Assembly: GCF_000281045.1 (NCBI RefSeq)
Contig: NW_008246068.1
Location: forward strand, 169,989-222,901
Length of the DNA stretch: 52,913 nucleotides
From: Saprolegnia diclina VS20
Taxonomy: Eukaryota > Oomycota > Saprolegniomycetes > Saprolegniales > Saprolegniaceae
Direction: 5' to 3'
Shown: piece by piece, positions 40,934-51,028 of the stretch
Position numbering within the stretch: position 1 is the first letter of the stretch
Layout of the letters: each line of letters starts with the position of its first letter
Translations under genes and position numbers: made by a program
Notes under the pieces: generated by a model
Database searches by the model: none
The model's input: the letters and a program-made list of their open reading frames with translations, nothing else
What the model was told of the DNA's origin: nothing

Positions 40934-42412
40934 ATGCTAAACACGAGCTTTCTGCGGCTCCGCGCGGCGCTTGGCGCTGCGTGGATCTTCCTCAACATGG
41001 CGGTGCTCAACCTCTACCAGCTCTGGATCATGGCCTTCAAGCCATTTGGCCGGCGCTACGCCCGCCAGCTCATGGGGTACACCCATAGCGTGCGGCGCTT
41101 CGAGGCTCAGCGTGGCTCTGTACTAGCACGCTCTGCTTTCAAGACTGGATCGACTTTACGGCCTTCTACTCGCCCTCGGCCACAATGGTCGTCACGTACG
41201 CAACGCCATGTCGCGCGTCACCTCACATGTCTGGTGTAGCGGCGACGCGATGCCCAAGGACACGAGCGTGCCCGTTATCTTTATCGCCAACCACCAAGTC
41301 GACGCCGACTGGTGGTACATTCTGCAGCGTACGCCAGCATGATCTCCATACAACGACGACACGAAGCTAAACCATACTTTGGTATAGTGATCCAAGCCCA
41401 CGGCGGCACGCCCAACGTCAAGATCGCGATGAAGGACTCGCTGGCCAAGGTGCCCGTCTTTGGCTGGGGCATGTACATGTTTGAGACGCTCTTCCTTCGG
41501 CGCGACCTGGCCCACGACAAGCCGCACGTCCAGCGTATGTGCTCATCTCTTACATAGGCCATCTCATGCGTATCGTGTAGAGTACATGGAGTCGTTTGTC
41601 GAAGACGCTTTCCCCGTCTGGCTCATGCTCTTTCCGGAAGGCACAACGATCCACACCGAGTACGTGACCAAGTCGCAAAATTTTGCGACTGCACAAGGCC
41701 GGCCAACGCTCGAGCGCGTGCTGTTGCCGCGCGCCGCGGGGCTGCAGCTCCTCCTTGACGCGTATGCCAATACGGACGTCAAGCCCGAGATCTACGACAT
41801 CACGATCGGCTACCCGAGCTACTCGGGCGAAGTGCCGACGTACGAGATGGGCTACAGCCGCCACATTGACGTCGGTGTGCCGTCCATGCAGCACGTGCTG
41901 GCGCGAACGCACCCCGAGCACGTTCACTTGCACATCACAAAGCATGCATTCGAAGACGCCAACACCAACGTGGAGAGCTTCCTCGACAAGCAGTGGCTCA
42001 AGAAGGAAGCGCTCCTCAACGAGTTCATTGCCCACCAGGTACGCCCATACAATGTCGTCGTCCATCGACTCATATGTGCCCGTAGGAATTCGCATCGGCC
42101 TCGGCCTCGCGTCGCTGCGTCACGCCCGAGGTATTTTATATCCTGGTCAATTGTGCATTAGGTCTGAACGATGTCTAGACCAATATCTGGGGCACGCTTC
42201 GTCTGTGGGCGGGCGCCGCCATCTCGCTCGTGCTGCTGCCAGTCGCGCTGCCCTGTACGCCTGGCACGGATGACAGTCGATCCTCATTGAATGACGTGCG
42301 TAGGCTTGCTCCTCTGCAGCACTGTGGCACACGTTCGAAACAAGACGCACACCAAGTCGACCAAGTCGGCCTAGTTCGCATTCTGTTACTAGTATACGAT
42401 ATTCCATACTAG
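40934..42412 (+). CDS. 1-acylglycerol-3-phosphate acyltransferase-like protein (LPLAT family)
   Basis: Seven exons with introns at about 41077-41126, 41196-41239, 41329-41387, 41535-41580, 42039-42085 and 42131-42178, giving 394 aa from ATG 40934. Residues about 10-35 form an N-terminal membrane anchor (AAWIFLNMAVLNLYQLWIMA). The LPLAT catalytic motif NHQVDADWWY (NHxxD-like) and the substrate motif LMLFPEGTT (FPEGT) are both present in proper order, and FETLFLRRDLAHD fits the block between them. EIYDITIGYPSY lies in the conserved downstream strand. A second hydrophobic segment (LWAGAAISLVLLPVALP) lies near the C-terminus. The layout matches animal LCLAT1/AGPAT-like ER enzymes that acylate lysophosphatidate or lysophospholipids. 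The exact substrate cannot be told. Confidence 0.85.
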
Positions 42413-43384
42413 TATGCGATAGAATGGACCTGCAGACCTGCGATGCGCCTGAGGAGGCAACCACTGACAGCGGCACCTTGCAGTAGCATCGCAAAAGCAC
42501 TGGACCGCGTCTTGTGGCTTCCGCGCTGCATAGCCGGTCTTGGACGCCACAGCGAACCAGCTCAGCACGCAGCTGCATGCATCACGTCGTCGTACTCACG
42601 TCCGAGGACGATGTCGTGAAGGGTGTAGGAGGACTGAGGAGAAGCTGGTTCTGGCACCAACGACCTCAAAAAGCCATCTCAACTGCCCGACGAGACGCGG
42701 CCAAGTGGGAGTACCAAGATCGCACCGTTGGACACGCGACGACGCCCGACCGCTGGACCATCTTGGTTCTCCCACTTGACCGTGTTCGCAGAGTAGCTCC
42801 ACGAGTCGAATGTTGCGCCGACAAACGTTGAGCTAGATGGTGCTGTCGGACGACACTAGAGCATCGAGCCGGGCTTGGTTAGTTGGGTGTTTTCGACAGC
42901 GTCGGCGGGCGAGGAATCTGGTCCAAGCAGGACGTCTAGAAAGGCTTCACATGAGCATACACCTGATTGATCTCAATCTTGACGCAAGCCAGCAACACGG
43001 AGGACATCGTCCTCGGTAACCTCCGTCATGGACGCCGAGGTGCGTAGCGCGCCGGTCAAAACCACTTGTCTGGGGGCTCATACGCTCGAAAACTCGACGT
43101 TGTCGGAACCCATCTCGTGCGCAACGGCTGGTTCGCACCCTGTCCCACAAGGACCGCTCCTCGGGCAACGCCGCCTCGCCGTACCGCGGGCAGAACCTTT
43201 GGTCTCCAGTGATTCGTTCACCAATATGTAGCTGGTCCATCGACATCACCAGCGGACTGCTGTCGAACGCAAGAAGCTAGCGAACATGTACCATAACCTT
43301 AAGTGCTCGCTTGACTATGCTGACTGATGGTCTAGACAATGGTTCCATGTAGATCGCTCATCCGGTATGTCGTTATATTATCAT
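42413..43384. other. Intergenic region, nothing recognised
   Basis: 972 bases between the acyltransferase and PMRxSKK gene 2. Only short open frames on both strands and no recognised motif or repeat. The start includes near-repeats of TACTAGTATACGATATTCCA-like sequence just after the acyltransferase stop codon. Confidence 0.45.
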
Positions 43385-44143
43385 CTATGTGTCTTGGCTG
43401 CAGGTTCTACTCGTGGCGGCGCCGTTGATCGGAAAGAGCACGAGACCCGCGTCGTCATAGCAGTCACTGCGCAACTGCACCAAGTGCACGCGGGCGTCGT
43501 TCCGGCCCGTCGCGGCGCCGGCCTCCACGTTGGCAACAAACCCTAGCGTGCCCACGCGGTGGGGCAGCGCGTGGCCTGCCAGCGTCGCCAGTGACAGCTT
43601 CTTGGAGACGCGCATCGGCGTGCACCCGAGCTGTCGTGAGAGGTGCGCGCGGAGCGACGTACCATCCGGCAAGCCAAGGTGACCCTGGATAAAGTACGAG
43701 ATCATGGCGTACGTGTAGTCTTGCTCTTGGTCGCTCCATGGACCTGCGCGCGCACTTGCTGATGGCTTCAACGGCCGCGGGATCGGCGTCGCCCGCTGCA
43801 CCTCGACGCTCCGATCGAACGAAACAACAAGCAGATCGAGCTCGTCGCGCGCCGCTTGGCGCTTGATGCCATGCAGCACGGACGGGTCGCAGACGTAGCG
43901 CAATCGGCCAAAGTGCTTGGGGTTCACCGCGTCGGGTGCGTGGAGTTGGGCGAGCTTCTTCGAGATGCGCATGGGCAAGCAGTCGAGCTTGTCCGCGAGG
44001 AAGACGCGGAGCGATGTGCCGGGGAGGACGGTCGGGTAGTAGCCCAAGAGGAAGCTTTGGATGAGTGCAACCGCGTACGCCTCTTCCTCGGTCGACCACG
44101 ACCCGGATCGGTGGGCAAACAAGATCGTAGTTGGCAGAGCCAT
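43385..44143 (-). CDS. Two-repeat GTxLR/PMRxSKK protein 2
   Basis: 252 aa, single exon, from ATG 44143 (MALPTTILFAHRSGSWSTEE). It is the only member of the five without the MDIARLL-type N-terminus. Copy A has GSWSTEEEAYAVALIQSFLL, GTSLRVFLADKLDCLPMRIS and KKLA; copy B (about 150-220) has GPWSDQEQDYTYAMISYFIQ, GTSLRAHLSRQLGCTPMRVS and KKLS, then the HRVGTLGFV strand-like end. The two copies are more diverged than in protein 5. Its promoter lies beside a 92-base tandem duplication (44205-44374). Function unknown; a nucleic-acid-binding role is inferred only from the helical, basic domain. Confidence 0.75.
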   Translation of the reverse strand: MALPTTILFAHRSGSWSTEEEAYAVALIQSFLLGYYPTVLPGTSLRVFLADKLDCLPMRISKKLAQLHAPDAVNPKHFGRLRYVCDPSVLHGIKRQAARDELDLLVVSFDRSVEVQRATPIPRPLKPSASARAGPWSDQEQDYTYAMISYFIQGHLGLPDGTSLRAHLSRQLGCTPMRVSKKLSLATLAGHALPHRVGTLGFVANVEAGAATGRNDARVHLVQLRSDCYDDAGLVLFPINGAATSRTCSQDT

Positions 44144-44204
44144 GAAAATGAACAGTGCGACTCGAGTCGCGGGGCACTTGGCGCCTGATTTTACGCTGCA
44201 AGGC

Positions 44205-44374
44205 GTGTGATTGGTGCAGTCGCTTCGGAACGGTCGCACGGCGCGTCACATGATCACACGCTCACCAACGATGCATGATCACACGCTCACCAACGAGTGT
44301 GATTGGTGCAGTCGCTTCGGAACGGTCGCACGGCGCGTCACATGATCACACGCTCACCAACGATGCATGATCAC
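44205..44374. repeat. 92-base tandem duplication
   Basis: The block beginning GTGTGATTGGTGCAGTCGCT at 44205 starts again at 44297 and continues, essentially identical, to about 44374 (about 1.85 copies). Inside it the phrase ATGATCACACGCTCACCAAC is itself repeated. Each unit carries an ATTGG (CCAAT box on the other strand). The near identity implies a recent event. Confidence 0.9.
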
Positions 44375-44568
44375 CCGAATGCCCCACCCTGTTGTGACGT
44401 GGCGCCAGCTAGAAAGTGCAATCTAGAAAGTGCAATGTGCGGATCAACGAAGTAGTATTCGCAAAGGAAGGACCACAGCACAAATCGTTGGGTGAATCAT
44501 TGTTGACAGGAGCTCGCGAATTCATGGAACAACTGCGCTACTGTAACATGTCTATTGAGCACAAGCCT
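44375..44568. other. Short spacer
   Basis: 194 bases between the tandem duplication and the 3' end of PMRxSKK gene 3. AGAAAGTGCAATCT/AGAAAGTGCAATGT is a small direct repeat at about 44411-44440. No gene. Confidence 0.4.
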
Positions 44569-45291
44569 TTAAAACGACGACTGCATGGAACCGCTCAGAA
44601 AGTACGCCGACGACGGTGACACCATCTTGAGCTGCTTGAGCAACATCCGGTGCTCTCGTGGAATGAACAAGGCCGAGCCAATGCGCTTGGGCAGCTTGCG
44701 CCCCGCGAGCTCGGTCGTCGCAAGCTTCTTCGAGATGCGCATTGGACTGCAGTGGAGCTCGGCCGCGAGGAAGGATCGAAGCGTCGTACCGCGTGCCAAC
44801 GGCAAGTCGCCGTGCACAAACGACAAAATCAAGTTGTACGCGCGGGTCTGCTCTTGGGGCAGCCACATGCCCACGCGGAGCGACGCAGGCGACGGCGGTG
44901 GCCGGTCGTCGTCGACCACCTTGGGGGACGTCTGCGTCTGGTCAAAGACACGCTGGAGGTACTGAATATGGCGCAACATACTCGCCGCGATCTCGGGTGC
45001 CAGCGTGTGGTTCAGCGTGTAGCGCAGCTTGCCGACCTTTTGGGGCAAATGAATGTGCTGGGAAAGGCTGTAGAACGCAAGTCGCTTCGAGACGCGCATG
45101 GGCGAGCAACGCAGTCGCTTGGCGAGGAAGCACCGAAGGGACGTACCGGGCAAGACCGCGCCCGCAAAGCAGCCGGCGAGGAAGCCGTCGATGAGCGATA
45201 GCGCGTAGCTGTCTTCAACGTCGGTCCACATGCCCCGGCGCAAGTCCCCACGCGGCGGCACGGGGTGGCACAGAAGGCGTGCAATCTCCAT
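44569..45291 (-). CDS. Two-repeat GTxLR/PMRxSKK protein 3
   Basis: 240 aa, single exon, from ATG 45291 (MEIARLLCHPVPPRGDLRRG), chosen because it aligns with the MDIARLLSP start of proteins 1, 4 and 5. Copy A has GMWTDVEDSYALSLIDGFLA, GTSLRCFLAKRLRCSPMRVS and KRLA. Copy B (about 140-210) has GMWLPQEQTRAYNLILSFVH, GTTLRSFLAAELHCSPMRIS and KKLA, followed by ELAGRKLPKRIGSALFIP. Copy B is the better conserved of the two. The tail is short and serine-rich. Co-oriented with proteins 2 and 4. Confidence 0.75.
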   Translation of the reverse strand: MEIARLLCHPVPPRGDLRRGMWTDVEDSYALSLIDGFLAGCFAGAVLPGTSLRCFLAKRLRCSPMRVSKRLAFYSLSQHIHLPQKVGKLRYTLNHTLAPEIAASMLRHIQYLQRVFDQTQTSPKVVDDDRPPPSPASLRVGMWLPQEQTRAYNLILSFVHGDLPLARGTTLRSFLAAELHCSPMRISKKLATTELAGRKLPKRIGSALFIPREHRMLLKQLKMVSPSSAYFLSGSMQSSF

Positions 45292-46017
45292 AGTACTACT
45301 ACAGTCGGCGACTTGACAAATGAACTTGTGGCAGCCGTCGACCGGGTGGCGCCAGTTGCACATGAGATGCACCGCGATCTTGCGACACCAATCTCTGAAC
45401 CGTCAGAAAAAGAAAGGCCACACGACCCGCCCGTTGAACTCACGCATACACTTTGGTGGTACCACCACCTGCTGCTGCTCCTGCCCGGTCATGGCAACGT
45501 CGCACGTGGCAACACTGAGCGCCCAGCGTCCTTGGCTCGGACGAGTTGGCGCAGCAAAAAAAACTTGGGCCAAGATACCAAGCTGCCGTGCCACCTCCTT
45601 TCGACATTTTCAGAGTGCGTGGCGCCGAGCTCGCTGGAAGCCCATGTTGTCAGCTGCGAGCGCTTCTATCGAAGGTGGCGTCACTGCGTCGGCTTCGATA
45701 TCGCGTCGCGAGGTCGATCTTGCTGGGTGTTGAAATGTTATAACGCCTCGTTGAAGGGCATGGTAGCGTTAGATATGCTGTTAGATCGACGATAACGACG
45801 CTGCCACGACACGGCGTCATCCATGGCCAATGCCTGCGCTGGCAGCTGGCCGCCAACGTTCGATGGACAGTGCTACTGGGTCCACATCGGAGACAGAAGA
45901 GCAATGTCAAGTGCCAAGTGGTCAGAAACCAGCGACGCTACTGCATGGGAACTGGCAACGGACGAGATTAACATGTTAGATTTAGAAAGGGCGAATAAAT
46001 AAGACAGAGTGATGCGT
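45292..46017. other. Intergenic region, nothing recognised
   Basis: 726 bases between PMRxSKK genes 3 and 4, both leftwards. Plus-strand frames (about 45265-45795) overlap the start of gene 3 and have no recognisable domain. No repeat or RNA was seen. Confidence 0.45.
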
Positions 46018-46956
46018 TCAGACTTCGACCATGGCGGCCCGGCGCAGCAGCAAAAGCGGCGTCGCGATCGGCCGCAGCGTCGCCTCTGCGTACGCATTCG
46101 GGTTGGTCTTGAACGCAAAGCAGGCGGCGCGGGCGGCCGCGAGCTCGGCCTCGGCCTTGAGCGCGGCTTGTGTAAATTCGGCCGTGTGCTTGGACTGCGG
46201 GCGGTACGTGGCCGTGCCGACCTTCTTTGGGATCGTCTTGCCGCCAATGAGGCCGGACGCGAGCTTCTTGGAGATGCGCATGGGGCTGCAGCCGAGCTGC
46301 TCGGCCAAGTACGCGCGCAGCGTCGTGCCCTTTCGGAGGCGGAGCTGGCCCTTGAGGAAGAAATCGATGAGCTTCCACGCGTACACTTGCTCTTCGCGGA
46401 ACCAGTAGCCCGTGCGGTGCATGGCGTTCGAGTGCATGTCCATGCCGCGCTTCTGGGCTTCTTGCGGCGACGCGAGGCGGTGTTCGTGCGCGAGGCAGCG
46501 ATGGAAAGTCGCTTCGAGCTGCGCCAAGTGGGCGAGCGTCCGTGTGCGCTGGGCCGTGTCAATGGGCTGTTCGAGGTACCGCTGCTGGCCGAGCTTCTTG
46601 GGCAGTGCGACGCCCGCGAGCTCGAGCGGTTCGCGGCTAAGTTTCTTGGAGATGCGCATCGGCGAGCACGAGAGCTTGTCGGCGAGGAAGAGGCGCAGCG
46701 ACGAGCCGGCCGAGAGCGAAGGAAAGTAGCTCAAGAGAAAGCACTCGACGAGCGCGAGCGCATATTGCTCTTCTTCATAAAACCACTTGCCCGTGCGCAG
46801 CGACGACGACGACGACGACGAGGCAATGCTGGCCGGCGACGATGGCGGCGACGACGGGCACAGCACCGGCGACGACGGCGGCGAGACCGAGGCCGTCGAC
46901 GTCGCGTCCGAGACGTCGTCGTCCATGCAAGGCGAGAGGAGGCGAGAGAGGTCCAT
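46018..46956 (-). CDS. Two-repeat GTxLR/PMRxSKK protein 4
   Basis: 312 aa, single exon, from ATG 46956 (MDLSRLLSPCMDDDVSDATS). It is the longest member because of a low-complexity Ser/Pro insert after the start motif (residues about 12-57, with a run of seven serines encoded by a GAC-type triplet repeat). Copy A has GKWFYEEEQYALALVECFLL, GSSLRLFLADKLSCSPMRIS and KKLS. Copy B has GYWFREEQVYAWKLIDFFLK, GTTLRAYLAEQLGCSPMRIS and KKLA, then KTIPKKVGTATYRP. A helical Ala/Glu-rich C-terminus follows (AALKAEAELAAARAACFAF). Its upstream region holds seven CCAAT boxes within about 360 bases. Function unknown. Confidence 0.8.
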   Translation of the reverse strand: MDLSRLLSPCMDDDVSDATSTASVSPPSSPVLCPSSPPSSPASIASSSSSSSLRTGKWFYEEEQYALALVECFLLSYFPSLSAGSSLRLFLADKLSCSPMRISKKLSREPLELAGVALPKKLGQQRYLEQPIDTAQRTRTLAHLAQLEATFHRCLAHEHRLASPQEAQKRGMDMHSNAMHRTGYWFREEQVYAWKLIDFFLKGQLRLRKGTTLRAYLAEQLGCSPMRISKKLASGLIGGKTIPKKVGTATYRPQSKHTAEFTQAALKAEAELAAARAACFAFKTNPNAYAEATLRPIATPLLLLRRAAMVEV

Positions 46957-49900
46957 CGCGAAAAGTAGAAGTGGCTGATGCAACGCGAATCGCAGAATGA
47001 GACTCGCCGATCCTGGCGATCCTCCCTTCAAGAGCAACGTCAAAGCATGCGTGTGCCTGCGAATTCCACGCGGCGCATCGGGCCAATCAAATCGCGCGAG
47101 GTATCCAGTCCACGGCTCCTTCGCTCGACCTGGTCACGTGTGCGCACGCTCCTGATTGGCCGCCGACCCAACTCTGAAGCGATCGGCATGCATTCCCGCG
47201 CCTGAGCTGCCGGCCTTGCTGCCTTGCTATGCTCGCAGCCAATCAGCGTGTCGCAGTGCGACGGATTGGCTGGCTGAAAATTCGAACCGCCAATCGGATG
47301 CATGAAAGCCTAGTATCCACCCAATCAGAGGCAACGGCGCGTGGCCGCGGTGTTCACCGTGTGCGACGGTAGGATAAGCCCGCGCTGTCGGCATAGATAT
47401 GGCCTGGGCGTTGAAGGCACGTTCAAGGTCGCACGAGGCGCGCATTTTGATTGGCCCAAGCCAGGCCCGCGATGTTTGCTCGCGATGCCATCAAATGGGA
47501 TGCTGCTCCACTTCACTGTCCCCCACCTGGCTTCGCAAGCTGGCTGGAAGCGAATCAAGACGTTCTTTGCATAGCAACGAAACGATCGACGCCTGTCACA
47601 AGAATTCGGCGTGCACAAGCCGTGGGAAGAAGCGAGGGTGATTCCAGCGCCCACCTGCGCGTCGAGCCGCAGCGCGTGACGTCAGGATGCAAGCGACACG
47701 GAAGACACGGGCGCAGCGAGAAACGGCATGATGAATCCAGTGGCGGTTTTACGCTACCGCGACGGGCAGATCTTGTCTTTTCGTCGAGAAGACTGCGCAG
47801 CGCGGCGCGGACGAGGCACGTTCGTATGATGCGATACAAAAGCGACAGCAATCGTCGCGAAGGACCATCGTTCTCACTCCGCTCCTCGTCCGACTGAGAT
47901 GATGACCTTGGATCGTTTACTACAGAAGCTATCTATCGTATACACGTCCATCGATTTGAACATATTGAGTCGCCGATGTCCATTTCGGTTGAACGGGCAG
48001 AGCGCTCGTATTGCTACGCTGTGCTTTGAACACCAAAGTCGCTTCGAGTGCGTAAACGTGCTGTGCACCTTGCGGCGCCTGCATAGAGTCGTTGCGAGGT
48101 GTCAGACAAGGACGATCATCATGGTTGCAAGAGGCGGAAAATAGCGTAAATGCGTCGGCCGGAAACCGCGAATGACTTGACCAAAATCGTCCTAAACACA
48201 AATGGCTCCCTCCTTAAACGCCAACGCACGAGCTATTGCCAGGAGCACCAACAAAATGTGTGTCCAGTCTTCGTGCAGACGACCGCAGTCGCTTGGTAGC
48301 GTACATGTTTGCGAGCTTTGCTCGCAGGCTTATCGCCGATGCAGGGCCCTTTGTGCTCCAAACATGGGCGCAAAGGAGCTCGTACGTGTCCGAAACGACG
48401 CACGCAGAGAGGTCCTGCACTGCGTTGCCATCACGTGGAAATCTGAAAAGACTACGAGATGGCGAGGAATGAAACGTGACTGGCTTGACGTCAGCGGCTG
48501 AATCGTTCACGACATATTCTCTTGCGTGAGCTTGGTGCGGTCAAAAAGACAGGGTCGTCGGGCAGCGCGACAATGGCAGAGACCGTCAACAGCGACTTGG
48601 CCGGCCATCGAGACACAAAACGTGGTGCGTCCGCGACGACGCGACGTAATGGTTTAGCGCATAGACGCCTGCATGGCGTGTGCGCGAGCTTCGCCAAAGC
48701 AGAGCTAGCGGTGCTCCTCGCCCACCGGACAGCTCGACAGAACCCCCCGCTCGCATCGCAAGAGGTTCGGGAGCGCAAGCATTGCCGAGCGCGCGGTTGT
48801 TATCGCTGACTGATAGAGCGGAGCGCCACAGTACCCAGCTGCATGCTACGCGGTCGACCTGGAGCGGGTCGATCTCGGCCGTGACGCGCGCCGCGTTCTC
48901 CTCTTCGAGCGCCGCGTGCGAGATAAGCCTGTCTTCGGACGGGTCCTGGCACGAGCGAAAAAGGCAACTTGATCTCGACATTTCATTGGCGGAATACTTC
49001 CTAGCGACGTGTGATTGGTCAAAATAGATGTCCTCGCAGCAAGTTCCCTGGCCACGAAAGCACAGCGAGATCTGGCACTGGGTAGCGGCCCCACTGCTTG
49101 CGCTTCGTTGTCCACATTGTTTCAGAATTGATTGAGCCCATGTGCCAAGTCTACGTCGCAGCGATGCACGTTGTCGAGTGTCGAGGACCCTGGCCCTTGA
49201 CCCTTCACGGCAACCTCCAGGCCTCATCACATATCCGGATACCGCTGGGTGCAGTCGTCGGAAAACAGCAGCCGGCGAAACCGGTTGGCGCACGGTTGCA
49301 CAAACCGACTCAGGCAAAACCGGTTATTGTCCGACCTAGCGCGCATGGTGCGGTAACAGTCGACATGGTTCCTTCAACAACGATGACGATGCAAGCAACA
49401 CCACATGCGAAGACGTTCTTCGCTTTTCTTCCGCTCTCTACTCGCGCTTCTTCTTGTCGTCGCCCGAAGCGCGGGAGTAATCGAGCTTTGGGATGAGTCA
49501 TCAGATCCAGTCTCCTCTGACACTGCAAGAACTACCCTTCTACCCGCATCTAGCGGATCGTCTCTGTTCCGGTACGGGTGCTGCATGTGGCCGGCTCGCA
49601 TGGTACGATGCGCTTTGCTGTGTGGGATTGTAAGACACACTTCGGTGCCATCAGCCTCGAGACGTCGGCAGTGAAACCCACCCTATTTGCGGCGACTGTA
49701 GTCAGCAGCATCTTATTTCTAAACCGCAAGGTTGGGTGCAGCCGCATTGGGCGTTGTATAGCTTCTTTGGGACTTGCGGCACCGAGGGGACAACGCGCGA
49801 ATGTGGCGCTTTGGCGTGGCACACGGGCGTCACTGTCGGCGTGGTAACGTTGCCAGTACCGTCTTCTCTCTTCTCTCTTGTCGTGACTTCACCCACCGAA

Positions 49901-51028
49901 TACGACGTTTTTGTAGAGGACAAGGCAACAGGTTCAAATATTTACAGAAAGGCGCCGTGTTGTCTGTCGTCACGCAGCGCATCCTTGGCTTCAAGTGGTT
50001 GTTCATAGAGAAGCGGCGCCCACGCCCGATTACGCGACAGAAATGGCGCCTTGTTCACGTGTGCAACCGCTGTGTTGCTGAATTTGCGAGCGATTTCAAG
50101 CTCATTCGAGGGTTGCCGGAGTCCTCGTTCGCAGTACGAGACGCACCATGTATAGCCTGTCGGTCGTTGCCGATTGCTCGTTGGCCTTGCGCGTCAACCG
50201 AATCTTCCTCTGGTAAGTCAAGTCCGTGGGTTCTTGACGACAGGCTTGACGAGTTGAAGTTGGGACGTCAAGCGTGGTATCTTTTGCATTTTAGCCAATC
50301 AGGCACTCGACCGTTCGTGCTGGACCAATCAGAAGCCGTGATAGATCCACGCCGGTGCGGATACCCATCTGCTTCGTGGCGCCGGCAAACGCGAGGAGGT
50401 GCGTTTTAAAAAGCGCACCCTGTCCGACCTTCAATGGTGCGCCCCCGCACTGTCCCTCGTCCCAGGCCAGGTAATGCCGGAAGAGGCAGGGGCACACTCA
50501 GCGCGTTGTATTTGGCCTCGCTGGCAAGCAACCGTGCTACCTGATCGAGCACGCGAAGTAGCGCGCCTTCAAGGTGGGTATACGGCAGGCTGCGGTTTCT
50601 ATGTTGAGCTGTTCGTTCGTGCTCGGTGCAGCGACAGTATCGGGTTCGTGTACTCGGACGGCGCAACCCAGGTTCGCCACGAGCACCCACGCGAGAGGAT
50701 GATGATTCTCCCTCTCGTAATGCCAATATGATGGAGGATGGGTGGGAGGCGGGTGACTTCAAGGGCCGCTTTGCTTCTAACGACAAGAGCCCACCACGCA
50801 TAGCTCGCACGCATGGCCACGAGCAGGCTAGTATAGGCGTCCACGTCGAATGGGTCACGACGACGTTGGCAGAAACTAACGCCATCCCGACCGAACAAAG
50901 TTGGTATAGAACGGGTGGCACCAAAAGCGCACCTAAATAGCAAATCCGCCCCCGTCCCGATTCTTGTTTCGTGATCATGCAGTTGCGCATCAAAGCACAG
51001 ACGCTCAGTTTGAAAACGTCAAAGTACG
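46957..51028. other. 4 kb region without a confident gene
   Basis: Apart from the CCAAT-box cluster near its left end, nothing certain was found. Long frames are present but unconvincing: minus 48586-49317 (243 codons) and plus 49774-50409 (211 codons), the latter containing WRLVHVCNRCVAEFA, which resembles the C-terminal RVCxxC edge of a FYVE zinc finger but lacks the rest. Minus 50406-50993 has a helical stretch (EGALLRVLDQVARLLASEAK). ATATCCGGATACC lies at about 49230. The region may hold decayed or intron-rich genes that I could not resolve. Confidence 0.35.
47093..47454. promoter_or_regulatory. Cluster of seven CCAAT boxes
   Basis: CCAAT or its complement ATTGG occurs at about 47093, 47155, 47239, 47265, 47290, 47321 and 47450, in both orientations and mostly as the stronger form CCAATCA/G. 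The cluster lies about 140-500 bases upstream of PMRxSKK gene 4, so it is a plausible NF-Y-type control region. Regulation is inferred. Confidence 0.5.

Noticed and set aside
41190-41245. Apparent frameshift in the plus-strand acyltransferase before the NHQVDAD motif
   Set aside because: A 44-base GTACGC...TAG intron at about 41196-41239 explains the frame change and leaves a divisible-by-three coding length; the inverted copy has an intron at the same place.
46800-46825. GAC triplet microsatellite as a possible unstable repeat
   Set aside because: It encodes the poly-Ser run within PMRxSKK protein 4 and is short (about seven triplets).
46009-46968. Plus-strand frame of 319 codons, very rich in Arg
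   Set aside because: Exact antisense shadow of PMRxSKK protein 4, which has recognisable repeated domains; the Arg-rich composition is an artefact of codon bias.
49970-50180. FYVE zinc finger
   Set aside because: Only the last CxxC edge (VHVCNRC) is visible; the R(R/K)HHCR core and the other Cys pairs are missing.
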